A DNA stretch of 64,000 nt from Pectobacterium sp013449375. GTDB taxonomy: Bacteria; Pseudomonadota; Gammaproteobacteria; Enterobacterales; Enterobacteriaceae. The stretch is taken from the NCBI RefSeq assembly GCF_048593165.1, contig NZ_CP184271.1; one strand, given 5' to 3'. Below are positions 26,868-36,495 of the stretch, piece after piece. The position numbers and the translations under genes were made by a program. The notes under the pieces were generated by a model, which had not been told where the DNA came from, searched no databases, and saw only the letters and a list, made by a program, of their open reading frames with translations. Positions within the stretch are counted from its first letter, which is position 1; every line of letters starts with the position of its first letter.

Positions 26868-29234
26868 ATGAAAACGTTGAAAAATTGGGTGTTTCGTCAT
26901 CAGAGCGCCGATCATGTTGAGTTGTTGGTGGATGATAAACATGTTTTCCGTCTGTACGTGCTGGAACCGATGCTGGCCCGCGTGCTGGTTAAACAGCATG
27001 GCGAACTGAAGCTGAACCGCACCTGGAGCATTGCGCCGCAGCAGGATGTCCCCTGGCAAGGGCGCAGCCGCGAAAGCAGCGACGGTTTCAGCCTGCCGGG
27101 ATTCTCGCTGGAACAACTGGACGATGCGCTGCGTATCAGCACCGCGCGGATGCGCATTACGATTCATCAGCCGCTGTGGCTGGCGTGGGAATACTGTGAC
27201 GAACAGGGCGAATGGCAGCCGTTTGCCGCCGATCGACCCACCAGCGCCTACCTGCTCAACTCACACGGTGACGGCGTGGCGCACTATCAGCGCCGTTTTC
27301 CGACGGAACGCTATTACGGGCTGGGTGAGAAAACGGGCGATCTTGAACGCACCGGACGCCGGTTTGAGTTCCGCAATCTGGATGCGATGGGCTACAACGC
27401 GGCGAGTACCGATCCGCTGTATAAGCATGTTCCGTTTACCATTACCCGACGTGACGATGTCAGCTTCGGCCTGTTTTACGATAATCTGAGCACGACCTGG
27501 CTCGATCTCGGCAATGAAATCGATAACTATCATCTGGCTTATCGGCGCTATCAGGCGGAGGCGGGCGATCTTGACTATTACCTGTTTATCGGGCCACGCG
27601 TGCTGGATGTGACGAAAGCGTTCGTGCGCCTGACAGGTAAAACGCTCTTTGGACCAAAGTGGAGCCTCGGCTACAGCGGATCCACCATGCATTACACCGA
27701 TGCGCCCGATGCGCAGCAGCAGTTGATGAAATTCATCGCATTGTGCCGTGAGCACAACATTCCGTGTGATTCGTTTCAACTCTCGTCGGGCTACACGTCG
27801 ATTAACAATAAGCGCTATGTGTTTAACTGGAACTACGACAAAGTCCCTCAGCCGGAGGTGATGTCGCAGGCCTTTCATGCTGCGGGCCTCAAGCTGGCTG
27901 CCAATATCAAACCCTGTTTACTGCAAGATCACCCGAAATATGACGAGGTATCGGCGCAGGGGCTGTTTATCCTTGATTCCGAATCCGATGTGCCAGAGCG
28001 CTCCAGTTTTTGGGACGATGAAGGTTCGCACCTTGATTTCACCAACCCGGCAACGGTGGCGTGGTGGCAGGAAAACGTCACCCGGCAACTGCTGGAGAAA
28101 GGGATTGATTCAACGTGGAATGACAATAACGAATATGAAGTCTGGGATGGCGAAGCCCGCTGTCACGGCTTCGGCGAAACGATGGCGATCAAACACATTC
28201 GCCCGCTGATGCCGCTGTTGATGATGCGCGCCTCGCTGGAGGCGCAGCAGCGCTTTGCGCCGACGCTGCGCCCTTATCTGATCTCCCGTTCCGGCTGTGC
28301 AGGAATGCAGCGCTATGTGCAGACCTGGAGCGGCGATAACCGCACCAACTGGCAGACGCTGCGCTACAACACCCGAATGGGAGTAGGGATGAGCCTGTCC
28401 GGCCTGTTTAATGTGGGCCACGACGTCGGCGGGTTTTCGGGCGACAAGCCAGACGCCGAGCTGTTTGTACGCTGGGTACAAAACGGCGTGATGCACCCGC
28501 GTTTCACCATTCATTCCTGGAATGACGACCAGACGGTGAACGAGCCGTGGATGTATCCTGCGGTGACGCCAGCGATTCGCAGCGCTATTGAGCTACGCTA
28601 TCGTCTGTTGCCGTATTTTTACACCTTACTGTGGCAAGCCAGCGCAGACGACGAGCCGATGCTGCGCCCGACGTTCCTCGACCACGAGCAGGACAGCGCG
28701 ACGCTGGCAGAAACCGATGATTTCATGCTGGGGCGAGACATTCTGGTTGCCAGCGTGGTGGAACCGGGGCAGCGCCAGCGCACGGTGTACCTGCCGGCGA
28801 ATACGTCAGGCTGGTACGATTTCCATTCCGGCCAGTGGTTCAGCGGCGGACAAACGATTGTTCTGGACGCGCCATTGGAGCGACTTCCATTGCTGGTGCG
28901 CGCGGGCGCGATGATCCCGCTATCGGGGCGCACGGCGCACGTCAGTCCGCAGGAAGACGAACAGCGTGAATTCCTGCTCTTTCCGCCTGCGGCAGGCGGC
29001 ACGGACAGCGGACTGCTGTTTGAAGACGATGGCGAAACATGGCAATGGCGCGAAGGAAACGCGCTGTGGTTACGCTGGGAAATCCGTACGGATAACCAAC
29101 GGATTGACGTGACGTTCACACCGGAAGGGCGATATCAGCCTGCCTGGCGGCACGCGACGCTACGCCTGCCCGCGGGCGAGCAACGCCAGTTATACATCAA
29201 CGGCGTTCACACGGACACCTATCAGCATCAATAG
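26868..29234 (+). CDS. GH31 alpha-glycosidase
   Basis: A 788-residue cytoplasmic glycoside hydrolase of family 31; no signal peptide. An N-terminal beta-domain with YYGLGEKTGDLERTGRRFEFRN leads into the catalytic barrel. The likely nucleophile is Asp419 in WNDNNE and the acid/base Asp490 in WSGDNRT, both in the expected family context. C-terminal beta-domains follow from about residue 620. Family members act on alpha-glucosides, alpha-xylosides and related bonds; the substrate here cannot be read off. It probably cleaves the sugar brought in by the preceding transporter under LacI control. A strong terminator follows. Confidence 0.92.
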   Translation: MKTLKNWVFRHQSADHVELLVDDKHVFRLYVLEPMLARVLVKQHGELKLNRTWSIAPQQDVPWQGRSRESSDGFSLPGFSLEQLDDALRISTARMRITIHQPLWLAWEYCDEQGEWQPFAADRPTSAYLLNSHGDGVAHYQRRFPTERYYGLGEKTGDLERTGRRFEFRNLDAMGYNAASTDPLYKHVPFTITRRDDVSFGLFYDNLSTTWLDLGNEIDNYHLAYRRYQAEAGDLDYYLFIGPRVLDVTKAFVRLTGKTLFGPKWSLGYSGSTMHYTDAPDAQQQLMKFIALCREHNIPCDSFQLSSGYTSINNKRYVFNWNYDKVPQPEVMSQAFHAAGLKLAANIKPCLLQDHPKYDEVSAQGLFILDSESDVPERSSFWDDEGSHLDFTNPATVAWWQENVTRQLLEKGIDSTWNDNNEYEVWDGEARCHGFGETMAIKHIRPLMPLLMMRASLEAQQRFAPTLRPYLISRSGCAGMQRYVQTWSGDNRTNWQTLRYNTRMGVGMSLSGLFNVGHDVGGFSGDKPDAELFVRWVQNGVMHPRFTIHSWNDDQTVNEPWMYPAVTPAIRSAIELRYRLLPYFYTLLWQASADDEPMLRPTFLDHEQDSATLAETDDFMLGRDILVASVVEPGQRQRTVYLPANTSGWYDFHSGQWFSGGQTIVLDAPLERLPLLVRAGAMIPLSGRTAHVSPQEDEQREFLLFPPAAGGTDSGLLFEDDGETWQWREGNALWLRWEIRTDNQRIDVTFTPEGRYQPAWRHATLRLPAGEQRQLYINGVHTDTYQHQ

Positions 29235-29255
29235 TCATCCTATTTCTTCCTGCTG

Positions 29256-29291
29256 CGCCCCGGTCTTATTGTTTACCGGGGCGTTTTTTTT
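29256..29291 (+). terminator. Terminator after the GH31 gene
   Basis: A perfect 9-bp stem (CGCCCCGGT/ACCGGGGCG) with a 10-nt loop is followed by eight T. Confidence 0.92.
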
Positions 29292-29570
29292 GTTATGCAG
29301 AATATCAATAATATCCGATTGGTTATTTTAAGGATAAGGAGATGTTAATGAAGTGAATGGAATATTAAATATAAAAAAGAGTTGTGCGAATACCCCTAAT
29401 AAAATCGGATCTACAAAATAGTTTAAATACTAAGAAAACATTTTATAACATCAAAAAAAATAGATACTTGGTAAGTAATAAGTTCGCAAATTATCAGCCA
29501 GAAGAATTAATGATTAAAAGAAAAACATGGCCTTTTCGAACAGGATTTTATTTTAAGTGGAGTATTCATT
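29292..29570. other. AT-rich leader before the flavoprotein gene
   Basis: Very AT-rich sequence, unlike its neighbours, with no supported gene; a 65-codon open frame here has no family likeness and no good ribosome site. It must hold the flavoprotein promoter. I looked for an FNR box (TTGAT-N4-ATCAA) and found none. Confidence 0.5.
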
Positions 29571-32447
29571 ATGAAGAATAGTCACCATGATTTATTTACT
29601 GCGTTTACACTCCCCAACGGCGCGACGCTGAAAAATCGGGTACTGATGGCGCCCATGACCACCTGTAGTGGATTTTATGATGGCAGCGTGACCAAAGAGC
29701 TGGTGGAATATTATCAGGCCAGATCAGGCAGCATCGGCACCGTGATTGTGGAATGCTGTTTTATTGATGACAAAGGGTTGGCTTTTCCCGGCGCGATAGG
29801 AATAGACAACGACGACAAAATTGCCGGGCTGGCTAAAATTGCGACGGCGATTAAAGAGAAAGGCTCGACGGCAATTCTGCAAATTTATCACGGCGGCCGT
29901 ATGGTCGAACCGCGTTTTATCGGTGGTGCGACACCCGTGGCGCCGAGTGCCATTGCCGCGCCGCGCGCGGGTGCCATCGTTCCGGTCGCGCTATCGGGCG
30001 ATGAGGTTGATGCCATGATCGGCAAGTTTGGCGATGCCGTTCATCGTGCCATTCAGGCGGGTTTTGATGGCGTGGAAATTCACGGCGCGAACACCTACCT
30101 GATCCAACAGTTTTATTCACCTCACTCTAATCGGCGCACAGATAAATGGGGCGGCAGCCGTGATAAACGTGCGGCGTTTCCGCTGGCCGTTCTGGATATT
30201 GCCCATGATGTTGCCGGTAAATACGCCGATTCTTCATTCATTATCGGCTATCGTTTCTCACCGGAAGAGATCGAAGAACCTGGTATTCATTTTGATGATT
30301 CACTCTATTTGCTGGAAAAATTAGCGGCACGCGGGCTGGATTACGTTCACTTCTCTATGGGAAATATTCTGCGTTCATCGATTGTCGAAACAAACGATCC
30401 GACGCCGCTGATTAAAAAATATGTTGCCCGCCGTTCCGCGACATTAGCGGCGATTCCGGTTATTGGCGTAGGAGATATTGTCAATCAGGCAGACGCCGAC
30501 GCGGCGCTGGAAAATGGTTATGATCTGATTGCCGTCGGCAGAGCCTGTATTGCTTATCCAGACTGGACGGATCGCATTGCCGAGCAGGAAAAACTCGAGC
30601 TTTATATTGCCAGCGATAAACGTGAAGCATTAACGATCCCTGAACCGCTGTGGCGTTTTTCATTAGTTGAAGCCATGATTCGGGACGTGAATTTAACCGG
30701 CAAAAAATTTAAATCCGGGGTTTATCAGGAAAACGTTCAGGATGAATGTGGCGAGCTGCGAATTCAGGTTCATTTTGAGCAGAATCGGGTCGCCGATATT
30801 GCGTTGGAGAATAGCGAAATTGATGATTCACTGAAAATCAGTTTTGAGATTATCCGCGAGCGCATTCTGGATACCAATAGTCCTCACGTTGATGCCGTAA
30901 CGGGCGCAACGGCGCAGAGTGAAGCAATTAAAAAAGCCGTTACCAAGGCGATGGTGAAATCGAGCAAAGATGCCATTATTGCCGACGGCGGTAATCCGGA
31001 TGCGCGTCGCGAGGCGGATGTGGTGGTCATTGGCAGCGGCGGCGCGGGGCTGGCGGCAGCGATTCAGGCCAGCGAAGCGGGCGCGCGCGTTATCGTCATT
31101 GAAAAGATGCCCGTCATCGGCGGCAATACCATCAAGGCCTCTGCCGGTATGAATGCGGCAGGCACCGTCTTCCAGAAAAATAAAGGTATTGAAGATAGCC
31201 AAGCGCTGTTCTATGACGAAACGCTGAAAAGCGGCAAACAGAAGAACAATCCTGCGCTGGTGCAATACTTCGTCGATCATGCGTCTGACGCGATTAACTG
31301 GCTGGCGCAGCACGATATTGAACTGAGCGATATCACCACGACGGGCGGCATGAGCGTAGACAGAACGCATCGGCCTGCCAACGGTGCCGCGGTGGGCGGC
31401 TACCTGGTCAGCGGGCTGATTAAAAGCCTCAATAAATACAACATTGAGGTGCTGCTGGAAACGTCGGTGACCGAAATTGTTCAGGAAAAAGGCAAGGTTA
31501 GTGCCGTCAGAATCGTCAATGAGGAGCAGGAAGAGAGCCTGGTTGCGACAAAAGCGGTGATTGTCGCCACGGGCGGTTTTAGTGCTAATCAGGCGATGGT
31601 GGAGTCATACCGCCCAGACCTGAAAGGCTTTGTCACCACCAACCATAAAGGCGCAACGGGCGGCGGCATTCGCCTGCTGGAACAGATCGGCGCAGATACG
31701 GTGGATATGGGGGAAATTCAGACCCATCCGACGGTTGAACAGACGACGTCTTATCTGATTTCCGAATCCATTCGCGGCGGCGGGGCAATTCTGGTGTCAC
31801 AGCGCGGGGAACGCTTCTTTAACGAAATGGAAACGCGGGATAATGTCTCTTCAGCCATCGTGAATCTGCCGGAAGGCTATGCGTACATCCTGTTTGACGA
31901 GCAGGTGAGAAGCCGCAATCGGGCGGTCGAAGAGTATGTCGCACAAGGGCTGACCGTTAGCGCGGGCAGCATTGCGGAACTGGCCGACAAACTCGCTATG
32001 CCACAGGCTGCGCTACATGCCACATTCGAGCGCTACAATGCCTTTATTGCCGATAAGCACGATGAGGACTTTGGCCGCACGACGGGGATGCGTGACCCGC
32101 TGAATCAGGCGCCTTACTACGCCATTAAGGTAGCGCCGGGCGTACACCATACGATGGGGGGCGTTACCATCAACGAGAAGGCAGAAGTGCTGAACCGTTA
32201 TAAAGAGACGATCTCCGGAGCGTATGCCGCAGGGGAAGTGGTTGGCGGTATTCACGGTGCGAACCGCATTGGTGGCAACGCTGTTGCGGATATTATTATC
32301 TTCGGTATTCAGGCGGGGATGCAGGCAGCGGCCTATGCGCGGGCACCGCGTCGTTCGGACGTTTTTCCAACGAAGGCACGTAAAGCAAGATTTGCGAAAG
32401 CGGCGGCGAAAACGGCTGAAAAGCAGCCGATACTGGTCGCAGAGTAA
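29571..32447 (+). CDS. Three-domain NADH-dependent fumarate reductase-like flavoprotein
   Basis: A 958-residue cytoplasmic protein with three parts: an Old-Yellow-Enzyme-like NADH:flavin oxidoreductase domain (about 5-345), an FMN_bind domain (about 380-465) and a FAD_binding_2 flavocytochrome-c-like domain (about 482-935). The motif DAVTGAT (441-447) is the known covalent FMN attachment site, with Thr447 the likely acceptor. The FAD part has VVVIGSGGAGLAAA, and residues used in fumarate reductases seem kept: NEMETRD (acid Arg), HHTMGG (His) and HGANRIGGNA (Arg). This layout is known for soluble NADH:fumarate reductase in Klebsiella; related enzymes reduce cinnamates or acrylate, so the substrate is open. 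RBS GTGGAG. Confidence 0.88.
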   Translation: MKNSHHDLFTAFTLPNGATLKNRVLMAPMTTCSGFYDGSVTKELVEYYQARSGSIGTVIVECCFIDDKGLAFPGAIGIDNDDKIAGLAKIATAIKEKGSTAILQIYHGGRMVEPRFIGGATPVAPSAIAAPRAGAIVPVALSGDEVDAMIGKFGDAVHRAIQAGFDGVEIHGANTYLIQQFYSPHSNRRTDKWGGSRDKRAAFPLAVLDIAHDVAGKYADSSFIIGYRFSPEEIEEPGIHFDDSLYLLEKLAARGLDYVHFSMGNILRSSIVETNDPTPLIKKYVARRSATLAAIPVIGVGDIVNQADADAALENGYDLIAVGRACIAYPDWTDRIAEQEKLELYIASDKREALTIPEPLWRFSLVEAMIRDVNLTGKKFKSGVYQENVQDECGELRIQVHFEQNRVADIALENSEIDDSLKISFEIIRERILDTNSPHVDAVTGATAQSEAIKKAVTKAMVKSSKDAIIADGGNPDARREADVVVIGSGGAGLAAAIQASEAGARVIVIEKMPVIGGNTIKASAGMNAAGTVFQKNKGIEDSQALFYDETLKSGKQKNNPALVQYFVDHASDAINWLAQHDIELSDITTTGGMSVDRTHRPANGAAVGGYLVSGLIKSLNKYNIEVLLETSVTEIVQEKGKVSAVRIVNEEQEESLVATKAVIVATGGFSANQAMVESYRPDLKGFVTTNHKGATGGGIRLLEQIGADTVDMGEIQTHPTVEQTTSYLISESIRGGGAILVSQRGERFFNEMETRDNVSSAIVNLPEGYAYILFDEQVRSRNRAVEEYVAQGLTVSAGSIAELADKLAMPQAALHATFERYNAFIADKHDEDFGRTTGMRDPLNQAPYYAIKVAPGVHHTMGGVTINEKAEVLNRYKETISGAYAAGEVVGGIHGANRIGGNAVADIIIFGIQAGMQAAAYARAPRRSDVFPTKARKARFAKAAAKTAEKQPILVAE

Positions 32448-32485
32448 GTGATAGAAAAGAACGTGATAAAAGAGTAAGGCTGATG

Positions 32486-32515
32486 GCGAGCGTCTCAAAG
32501 GGCGCTCGCGGTTTT
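32486..32515 (+). terminator. Hairpin between the flavoprotein gene and apbE
   Basis: A 7-bp stem (GCGAGCG/CGCTCGC) with a 10-nt loop is followed by GGTTTT. It may lower, but need not stop, readthrough into apbE. Confidence 0.6.
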
Positions 32516-32561
32516 CCTGCCATTTCCTCTCTGTACCGAAATCTTCCATGGGAGTCACGGT

Positions 32562-33548
32562 ATGCCTTCTGTCGATAATGCTTACGTCTATTCCGTTCAC
32601 CTGATGGGCAGCCCCATTCTGCTCAAACTGTTTGTCCATGATGAAACCGCCGTCAGGCAGATTTTCCAACGCATCAAGCAACTTGAAGATCAGCTAACCG
32701 TCAACCGAGCGCAGTCGGAAGTGATGAGCATCAATCATGCGGCGGGCAAAGCGTATGTGTCGGTCAGCCCGATTGTCTTTGAGCTGATTAAACGCGCCAA
32801 AGCGGTGAGCCTGATGGAAAATAGTGCTTTTAATGTGGCGATTGGCCCCGTCGTCAAACTGTGGAAAATCGGTTTTAGCGGCAGCACGGTGCCTGACTGC
32901 GCATCGATACAACGGGCGCTGGCATTAACGCATCCCGAGCGCATTATTCTCCGAGAACAGGACTGCGCGGTGTTGCTGGAAAGCACGGGAATGGAGATAG
33001 ACCTGGGCGGGATTGCGAAAGGGTATATTGCCGATATCGTCCGGGACGTTCTGCATCAACATGCGATTCAGGATGCGCTGATCAATCTGGGGGGAAACGT
33101 GCTGGCTATCGGTAAAGCGTTGACGGATGAGCAGGGATTATGGAACGTCGGATTGCAAAAGCCTTTCGCAGATCGCGATAGCCTGCTGGGCATCATTCAG
33201 GTGAAGGACAAATCCGTGGTGACATCCGGCGTCTATGAACGCTTTTTTACCGTGGATGACCATATATACCACCATATTCTCGATCCCAAAACGGGTTATC
33301 CGCTGGATAATGAACTGCACAGCGTCACGGTTATCTCGAATGATTCTCTCGACGGCGATATCTACACCACGCTGCTCTATGGCATGGGCGTGAACGCGGG
33401 TATTGAATTTCTACAAAACCAGCCGGATATCGAAGCGATATTTGTGACAAAAGCACGAGAAATTATTTTCTCTTCGCAGCGGTGTCATACGTTTGAATTG
33501 CTGGATACGGATTATTCGGTGGTCGTTAGCATTGAAAAACAAGAGTAA
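32562..33548 (+). CDS. apbE: FAD:protein FMN transferase
   Basis: A 328-residue ApbE-family flavin transferase that links FMN to a Thr in the FMN_bind motif of its target. Family marks are MGSPILLKLF near the start, DLGGIAKGYIADIVRD, LINLGGNVLAIGK and VVTSGVYERFF followed by HHILDPKTGYP and the late SNDSLDGDIYTTLLYGMG. There is no signal peptide or lipobox, unlike exported ApbE, so it works in the cytoplasm, as the flavoprotein encoded just upstream would need. The start has GGGAG in good position. Confidence 0.93.
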   Translation: MPSVDNAYVYSVHLMGSPILLKLFVHDETAVRQIFQRIKQLEDQLTVNRAQSEVMSINHAAGKAYVSVSPIVFELIKRAKAVSLMENSAFNVAIGPVVKLWKIGFSGSTVPDCASIQRALALTHPERIILREQDCAVLLESTGMEIDLGGIAKGYIADIVRDVLHQHAIQDALINLGGNVLAIGKALTDEQGLWNVGLQKPFADRDSLLGIIQVKDKSVVTSGVYERFFTVDDHIYHHILDPKTGYPLDNELHSVTVISNDSLDGDIYTTLLYGMGVNAGIEFLQNQPDIEAIFVTKAREIIFSSQRCHTFELLDTDYSVVVSIEKQE

Positions 33549-33653
33549 CAATCTGTTTACTAAAGGGATATTTAGTCCAGAGAGACGTGACAAGCGTATT
33601 GTCTTACCTGACTTAACCGAGCAGCACCATCTAGGTGTTATAGCCGAAAAAGG

Positions 33654-33683
33654 AAAGTAGCCTATCAATGACAGGCTACTTTT
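33654..33683. terminator. Bidirectional terminator between apbE and fabI
   Basis: A perfect 10-bp stem (AAAGTAGCCT/AGGCTACTTT) with a 9-nt loop, ending in T on the plus strand and preceded by A-rich sequence for the minus strand. Confidence 0.85.
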
Positions 33684-33689
33684 GATGAC

Positions 33690-34478
33690 TTATTTCAGTT
33701 CCAGCTCGTTCATTGCAGCGATGCTGAAACCGCCGTCAACGTGCAGAACTTCACCGGAGATACCGGCAGCCAGATCGGAACACAGGAACGCAGCAGAGTT
33801 GCCCACGTCTTCAATGGTCACGACACGGCGGATTGGCGTAACGGCTTCGCAATGCGACAGCATTTTCTTGAAATCTTTGATGCCAGACGCAGCCAGTGTA
33901 CGAATCGGGCCCGCAGAGATGGCGTTAACACGCACGCCCTGAGCACCCATCGCATTCGCCATGTAACGCACGTTCGCTTCCAGAGACGCTTTTGCCAGAC
34001 CCATCACGTTGTAGTTCGGGATGGCGCGCTCAGCACCCAAGTAGGACAGGGTAACCAGCGCAGAGTTCGGGTTCAGCATTTTACGGCAGGCTTTTGCCAT
34101 CGCAACAAAGCTGTAAGAGCTGATATCGTGAGCGATGTTGAAACCTTCACGGGTCACGGCATCAACGTAGTCACCGTCCAGTTGGTCGCCCGGTGCGTAA
34201 GCGATAGAGTGCACGAAGCCATCAAAGGTCGGCCATACGTTAGCCAGTTCGGTAAACAGTGCTTCGATGCTGGCATCTTCAGCGACATCACACGGCAGAA
34301 CGATGCTGGAACCCAGCTCGCTGGCAAAGCCTTCAACGCGTGCTTTCAATTTGTCGTTCTGATACGTGAAGGCCAGTTCGGCACCTTCGCGCTGCATTGC
34401 TTGTGCAATACCGTAGGCAATAGAACGGTTGCTGGCAACACCTGTTACCAGAATGCGCTTACCGGTAAGAAAACCCAT
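33690..34478 (-). CDS. fabI: Enoyl-[acyl-carrier-protein] reductase (NADH)
   Basis: A 262-residue short-chain dehydrogenase-type enzyme, the same length as E. coli FabI. It makes the last reduction in each fatty-acid elongation cycle. The NADH-binding MGFLTGKRILVTGVASNRSIAYGIA, and the catalytic block with Tyr in IPNYNVMGLAKASLEANVRY and Lys six residues on, are clear. The start at 34478 is fixed by the match to the family; a longer frame to 34736 runs into the sap region. About 190 bp separate it from sapF. Confidence 0.97.
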   Translation of the reverse strand: MGFLTGKRILVTGVASNRSIAYGIAQAMQREGAELAFTYQNDKLKARVEGFASELGSSIVLPCDVAEDASIEALFTELANVWPTFDGFVHSIAYAPGDQLDGDYVDAVTREGFNIAHDISSYSFVAMAKACRKMLNPNSALVTLSYLGAERAIPNYNVMGLAKASLEANVRYMANAMGAQGVRVNAISAGPIRTLAASGIKDFKKMLSHCEAVTPIRRVVTIEDVGNSAAFLCSDLAAGISGEVLHVDGGFSIAAMNELELK

Positions 34479-34671
34479 AGCAGTAATCCTTGTGATCATT
34501 GTTGCTGCGATCGCCACTTCGGTGCCGGTAAACCTACGCGGCAAGTGACGACCGAGATGAATAAACCGCGCAATTCTACCATGTTGGGGACGGTAGCGGT
34601 ACTCCGAGCAGTATCCGCCTTTTTCCACAGCCCTGTGGCTGTCGCGGGGATACCGCCGTGGTGCGCAGAGA

Positions 34672-35487
34672 TTAACGTTGTGCGCCGTCGCGTCGCCAGG
34701 CATCGGCGCTGAGCGCTTCGCCGAAGTGGCTGGCAATCAAACGTTTCGTCAGGTCATGGAGCGGGGCGGACAACACATCGGCGGTACTGCCGCGTTCGAC
34801 CACTTCGCCAGCCTGCATCACCAGAATCTGGTCGCTGATATGCTTCATCATGCCCAGATGCTGCGTCACGTAAATATAAGAGATACCGTGCTTTTCCTGT
34901 AACTCCAGCATCAGGTTAATAATCTGTGACCGCATAGACATATCCAGTGACGCCAGCGCCTCATCGGCGACAATCACTTTTGGTTGCAGAATCAGCGCGC
35001 GTGCCAGACCGACACGCTGTTTTTGCCCTGGCGCAAGCGCATGCGGATAGTAATAGGCGTGATCGGGACGTAGCCCAACCTGATGCAGCGCCTGATTAAT
35101 CGCTCTTTCACGCGCTTCGGCGCTGAGATCGGTATTCAGTCGCAGCGGGACATCCAGCAGTTGCCCAATGCGCTGGCGCGGGTTGAGCGCATTGCTCGCA
35201 TCCTGAAAGATCATGCGGATGCGTTGGCTGCGGTAGCGGTAATCGCCGTAGTGCAGCGGATGATCGTCGATAACCAGCTCGCCGGACGTCGGCGCGATCA
35301 TGCCCGACAGCATTTTAGCCAGCGTTGATTTCCCCGAACCGTTCTCACCGATAATGGCGAGCGTTTGCCGTTCGCGCAGCGTAAAGCTAACGGATTTCAC
35401 CGCCTCAACATGCTGACGACGGAACAGCCCGGTCCGGTAGCGGAACGTCTTGGTCAGGTTGCGGGCTTCAAGCAGCATCTCAACCAT
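34672..35487 (-). CDS. sapF: Peptide ABC transporter ATP-binding protein SapF
   Basis: A 271-residue ABC ATPase; Walker A GENGSGKST, signature-like APGQKQRVGLARAL and Walker B VIVADEALASLD are present. The start at 35487 is preferred because it aligns with E. coli SapF and shares one base with the sapD stop (TGATG). The Sap system gives resistance to antimicrobial peptides in several pathogens including soft-rot bacteria; in E. coli SapBCDF was also linked to putrescine export. Last gene of sapABCDF. Confidence 0.95.
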   Translation of the reverse strand: MVEMLLEARNLTKTFRYRTGLFRRQHVEAVKSVSFTLRERQTLAIIGENGSGKSTLAKMLSGMIAPTSGELVIDDHPLHYGDYRYRSQRIRMIFQDASNALNPRQRIGQLLDVPLRLNTDLSAEARERAINQALHQVGLRPDHAYYYPHALAPGQKQRVGLARALILQPKVIVADEALASLDMSMRSQIINLMLELQEKHGISYIYVTQHLGMMKHISDQILVMQAGEVVERGSTADVLSAPLHDLTKRLIASHFGEALSADAWRRDGAQR

Positions 35488-36479
35488 CACGGTTCCTCCA
35501 TGTTGAGCGGAAAGTGGCAAGCATATAAGTGGTTCTTAACGGAAAGTAGCGGCGGCGTTTGCATACACTGCTTTTGTGAATACGGGCAGCGCGGACCAAG
35601 CCGGCAGCCAATCGGTAGGTGCTCTAACGACGGAATCGCCCCGTTCAGGGTGTTGAGTCGGCTTTTGTGCGGCAGCGAGCGGCCGAAATCGGGCATTGCA
35701 CGAATCAGCGCCTGCGTATAAGGATGGCGCGGCGCGGTGATCAAATCTTCACAGGTGGCGCTCTCCACGGTTTGCCCGCAATAAAGCACGTTAATCCGGT
35801 CAGCCCATTTGCTCATGGTTTGCAGGTCATGGCTGATGAGCAGAATCGTCGTGTTATTGTTCTGGTTCAGGCGCGACAGCAGGCGGAAAATCTGCACCTG
35901 CGTGGTGGATTCCATCGCGTTGGTGGGTTCATCGGCAATCAGCAGGCGCGGCTGGTTCGCCAGCGCGATGGCAATCATCACTTTCTGGCACTCGCCGTCG
36001 CTTAGCTCGTAGGGATAGCTGCCCATAATATCTTTGTGATCTTTAATCCCGACGCGGTGCAGCAGTTCGATAGCGCGGCGCTTGCGCCAGTTGAATCGCT
36101 GCCACCAGCGGCCTTTGTACGTCCAGCCTGGAATCGCCTGCACCAACTGCCGCCCGATACTCTCGGACGGATCGAGACAGGATTGCGGCTCTTGGAAAAT
36201 CATGGAGACGTTATGGCCGACCAGTTTACGTCGCTCGCGCGACGACAATTGCAGCAGGTCGATATCATCAAAGCGGAAGCGATCGGCGGTCACGCGCCAG
36301 TTTTCCTTGGTGATCCCACAGATGGCTTTAGCGATCAGGCTTTTACCTGAGCCGGATTCGCCCACTAGCCCGCGAATTTCCCCTTCGCTCAGCGTCATGC
36401 TGACACGGTCGACGGCTTTTACCGCGCCGTCGGGGGTCAGGAATTCAATCGTCAGGTTACGGATATCAAGTAATGGCAT
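35487..36479 (-). CDS. sapD: Peptide ABC transporter ATP-binding protein SapD
   Basis: A 330-residue ABC ATPase of the oligopeptide type. Walker A GESGSGKSLIAKA, signature ELSDGECQKVMIA and Walker B LLIADEPTNAMES are visible. The C-terminal oligopeptide extension has the Cys-rich pattern GCRLGPRCPYSQKQCMQ typical of DppD/OppD relatives. SapD also supports potassium uptake through Trk in E. coli. It is 16 bases from sapC. Confidence 0.95.
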   Translation of the reverse strand: MPLLDIRNLTIEFLTPDGAVKAVDRVSMTLSEGEIRGLVGESGSGKSLIAKAICGITKENWRVTADRFRFDDIDLLQLSSRERRKLVGHNVSMIFQEPQSCLDPSESIGRQLVQAIPGWTYKGRWWQRFNWRKRRAIELLHRVGIKDHKDIMGSYPYELSDGECQKVMIAIALANQPRLLIADEPTNAMESTTQVQIFRLLSRLNQNNNTTILLISHDLQTMSKWADRINVLYCGQTVESATCEDLITAPRHPYTQALIRAMPDFGRSLPHKSRLNTLNGAIPSLEHLPIGCRLGPRCPYSQKQCMQTPPLLSVKNHLYACHFPLNMEEP

Positions 36480-36495
36480 AGGGAGTCGTCGCCTC

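Noticed and set aside
29384..29581. Open frame of 65 codons before the flavoprotein gene
   Set aside because: It lies in very AT-rich sequence, overlaps the flavoprotein start and shows no protein-like pattern.
33741..34712. 323-codon plus-strand frame opposite fabI
   Set aside because: FabI is unambiguous; the antisense translation is Arg/His/Gln-rich without domains.
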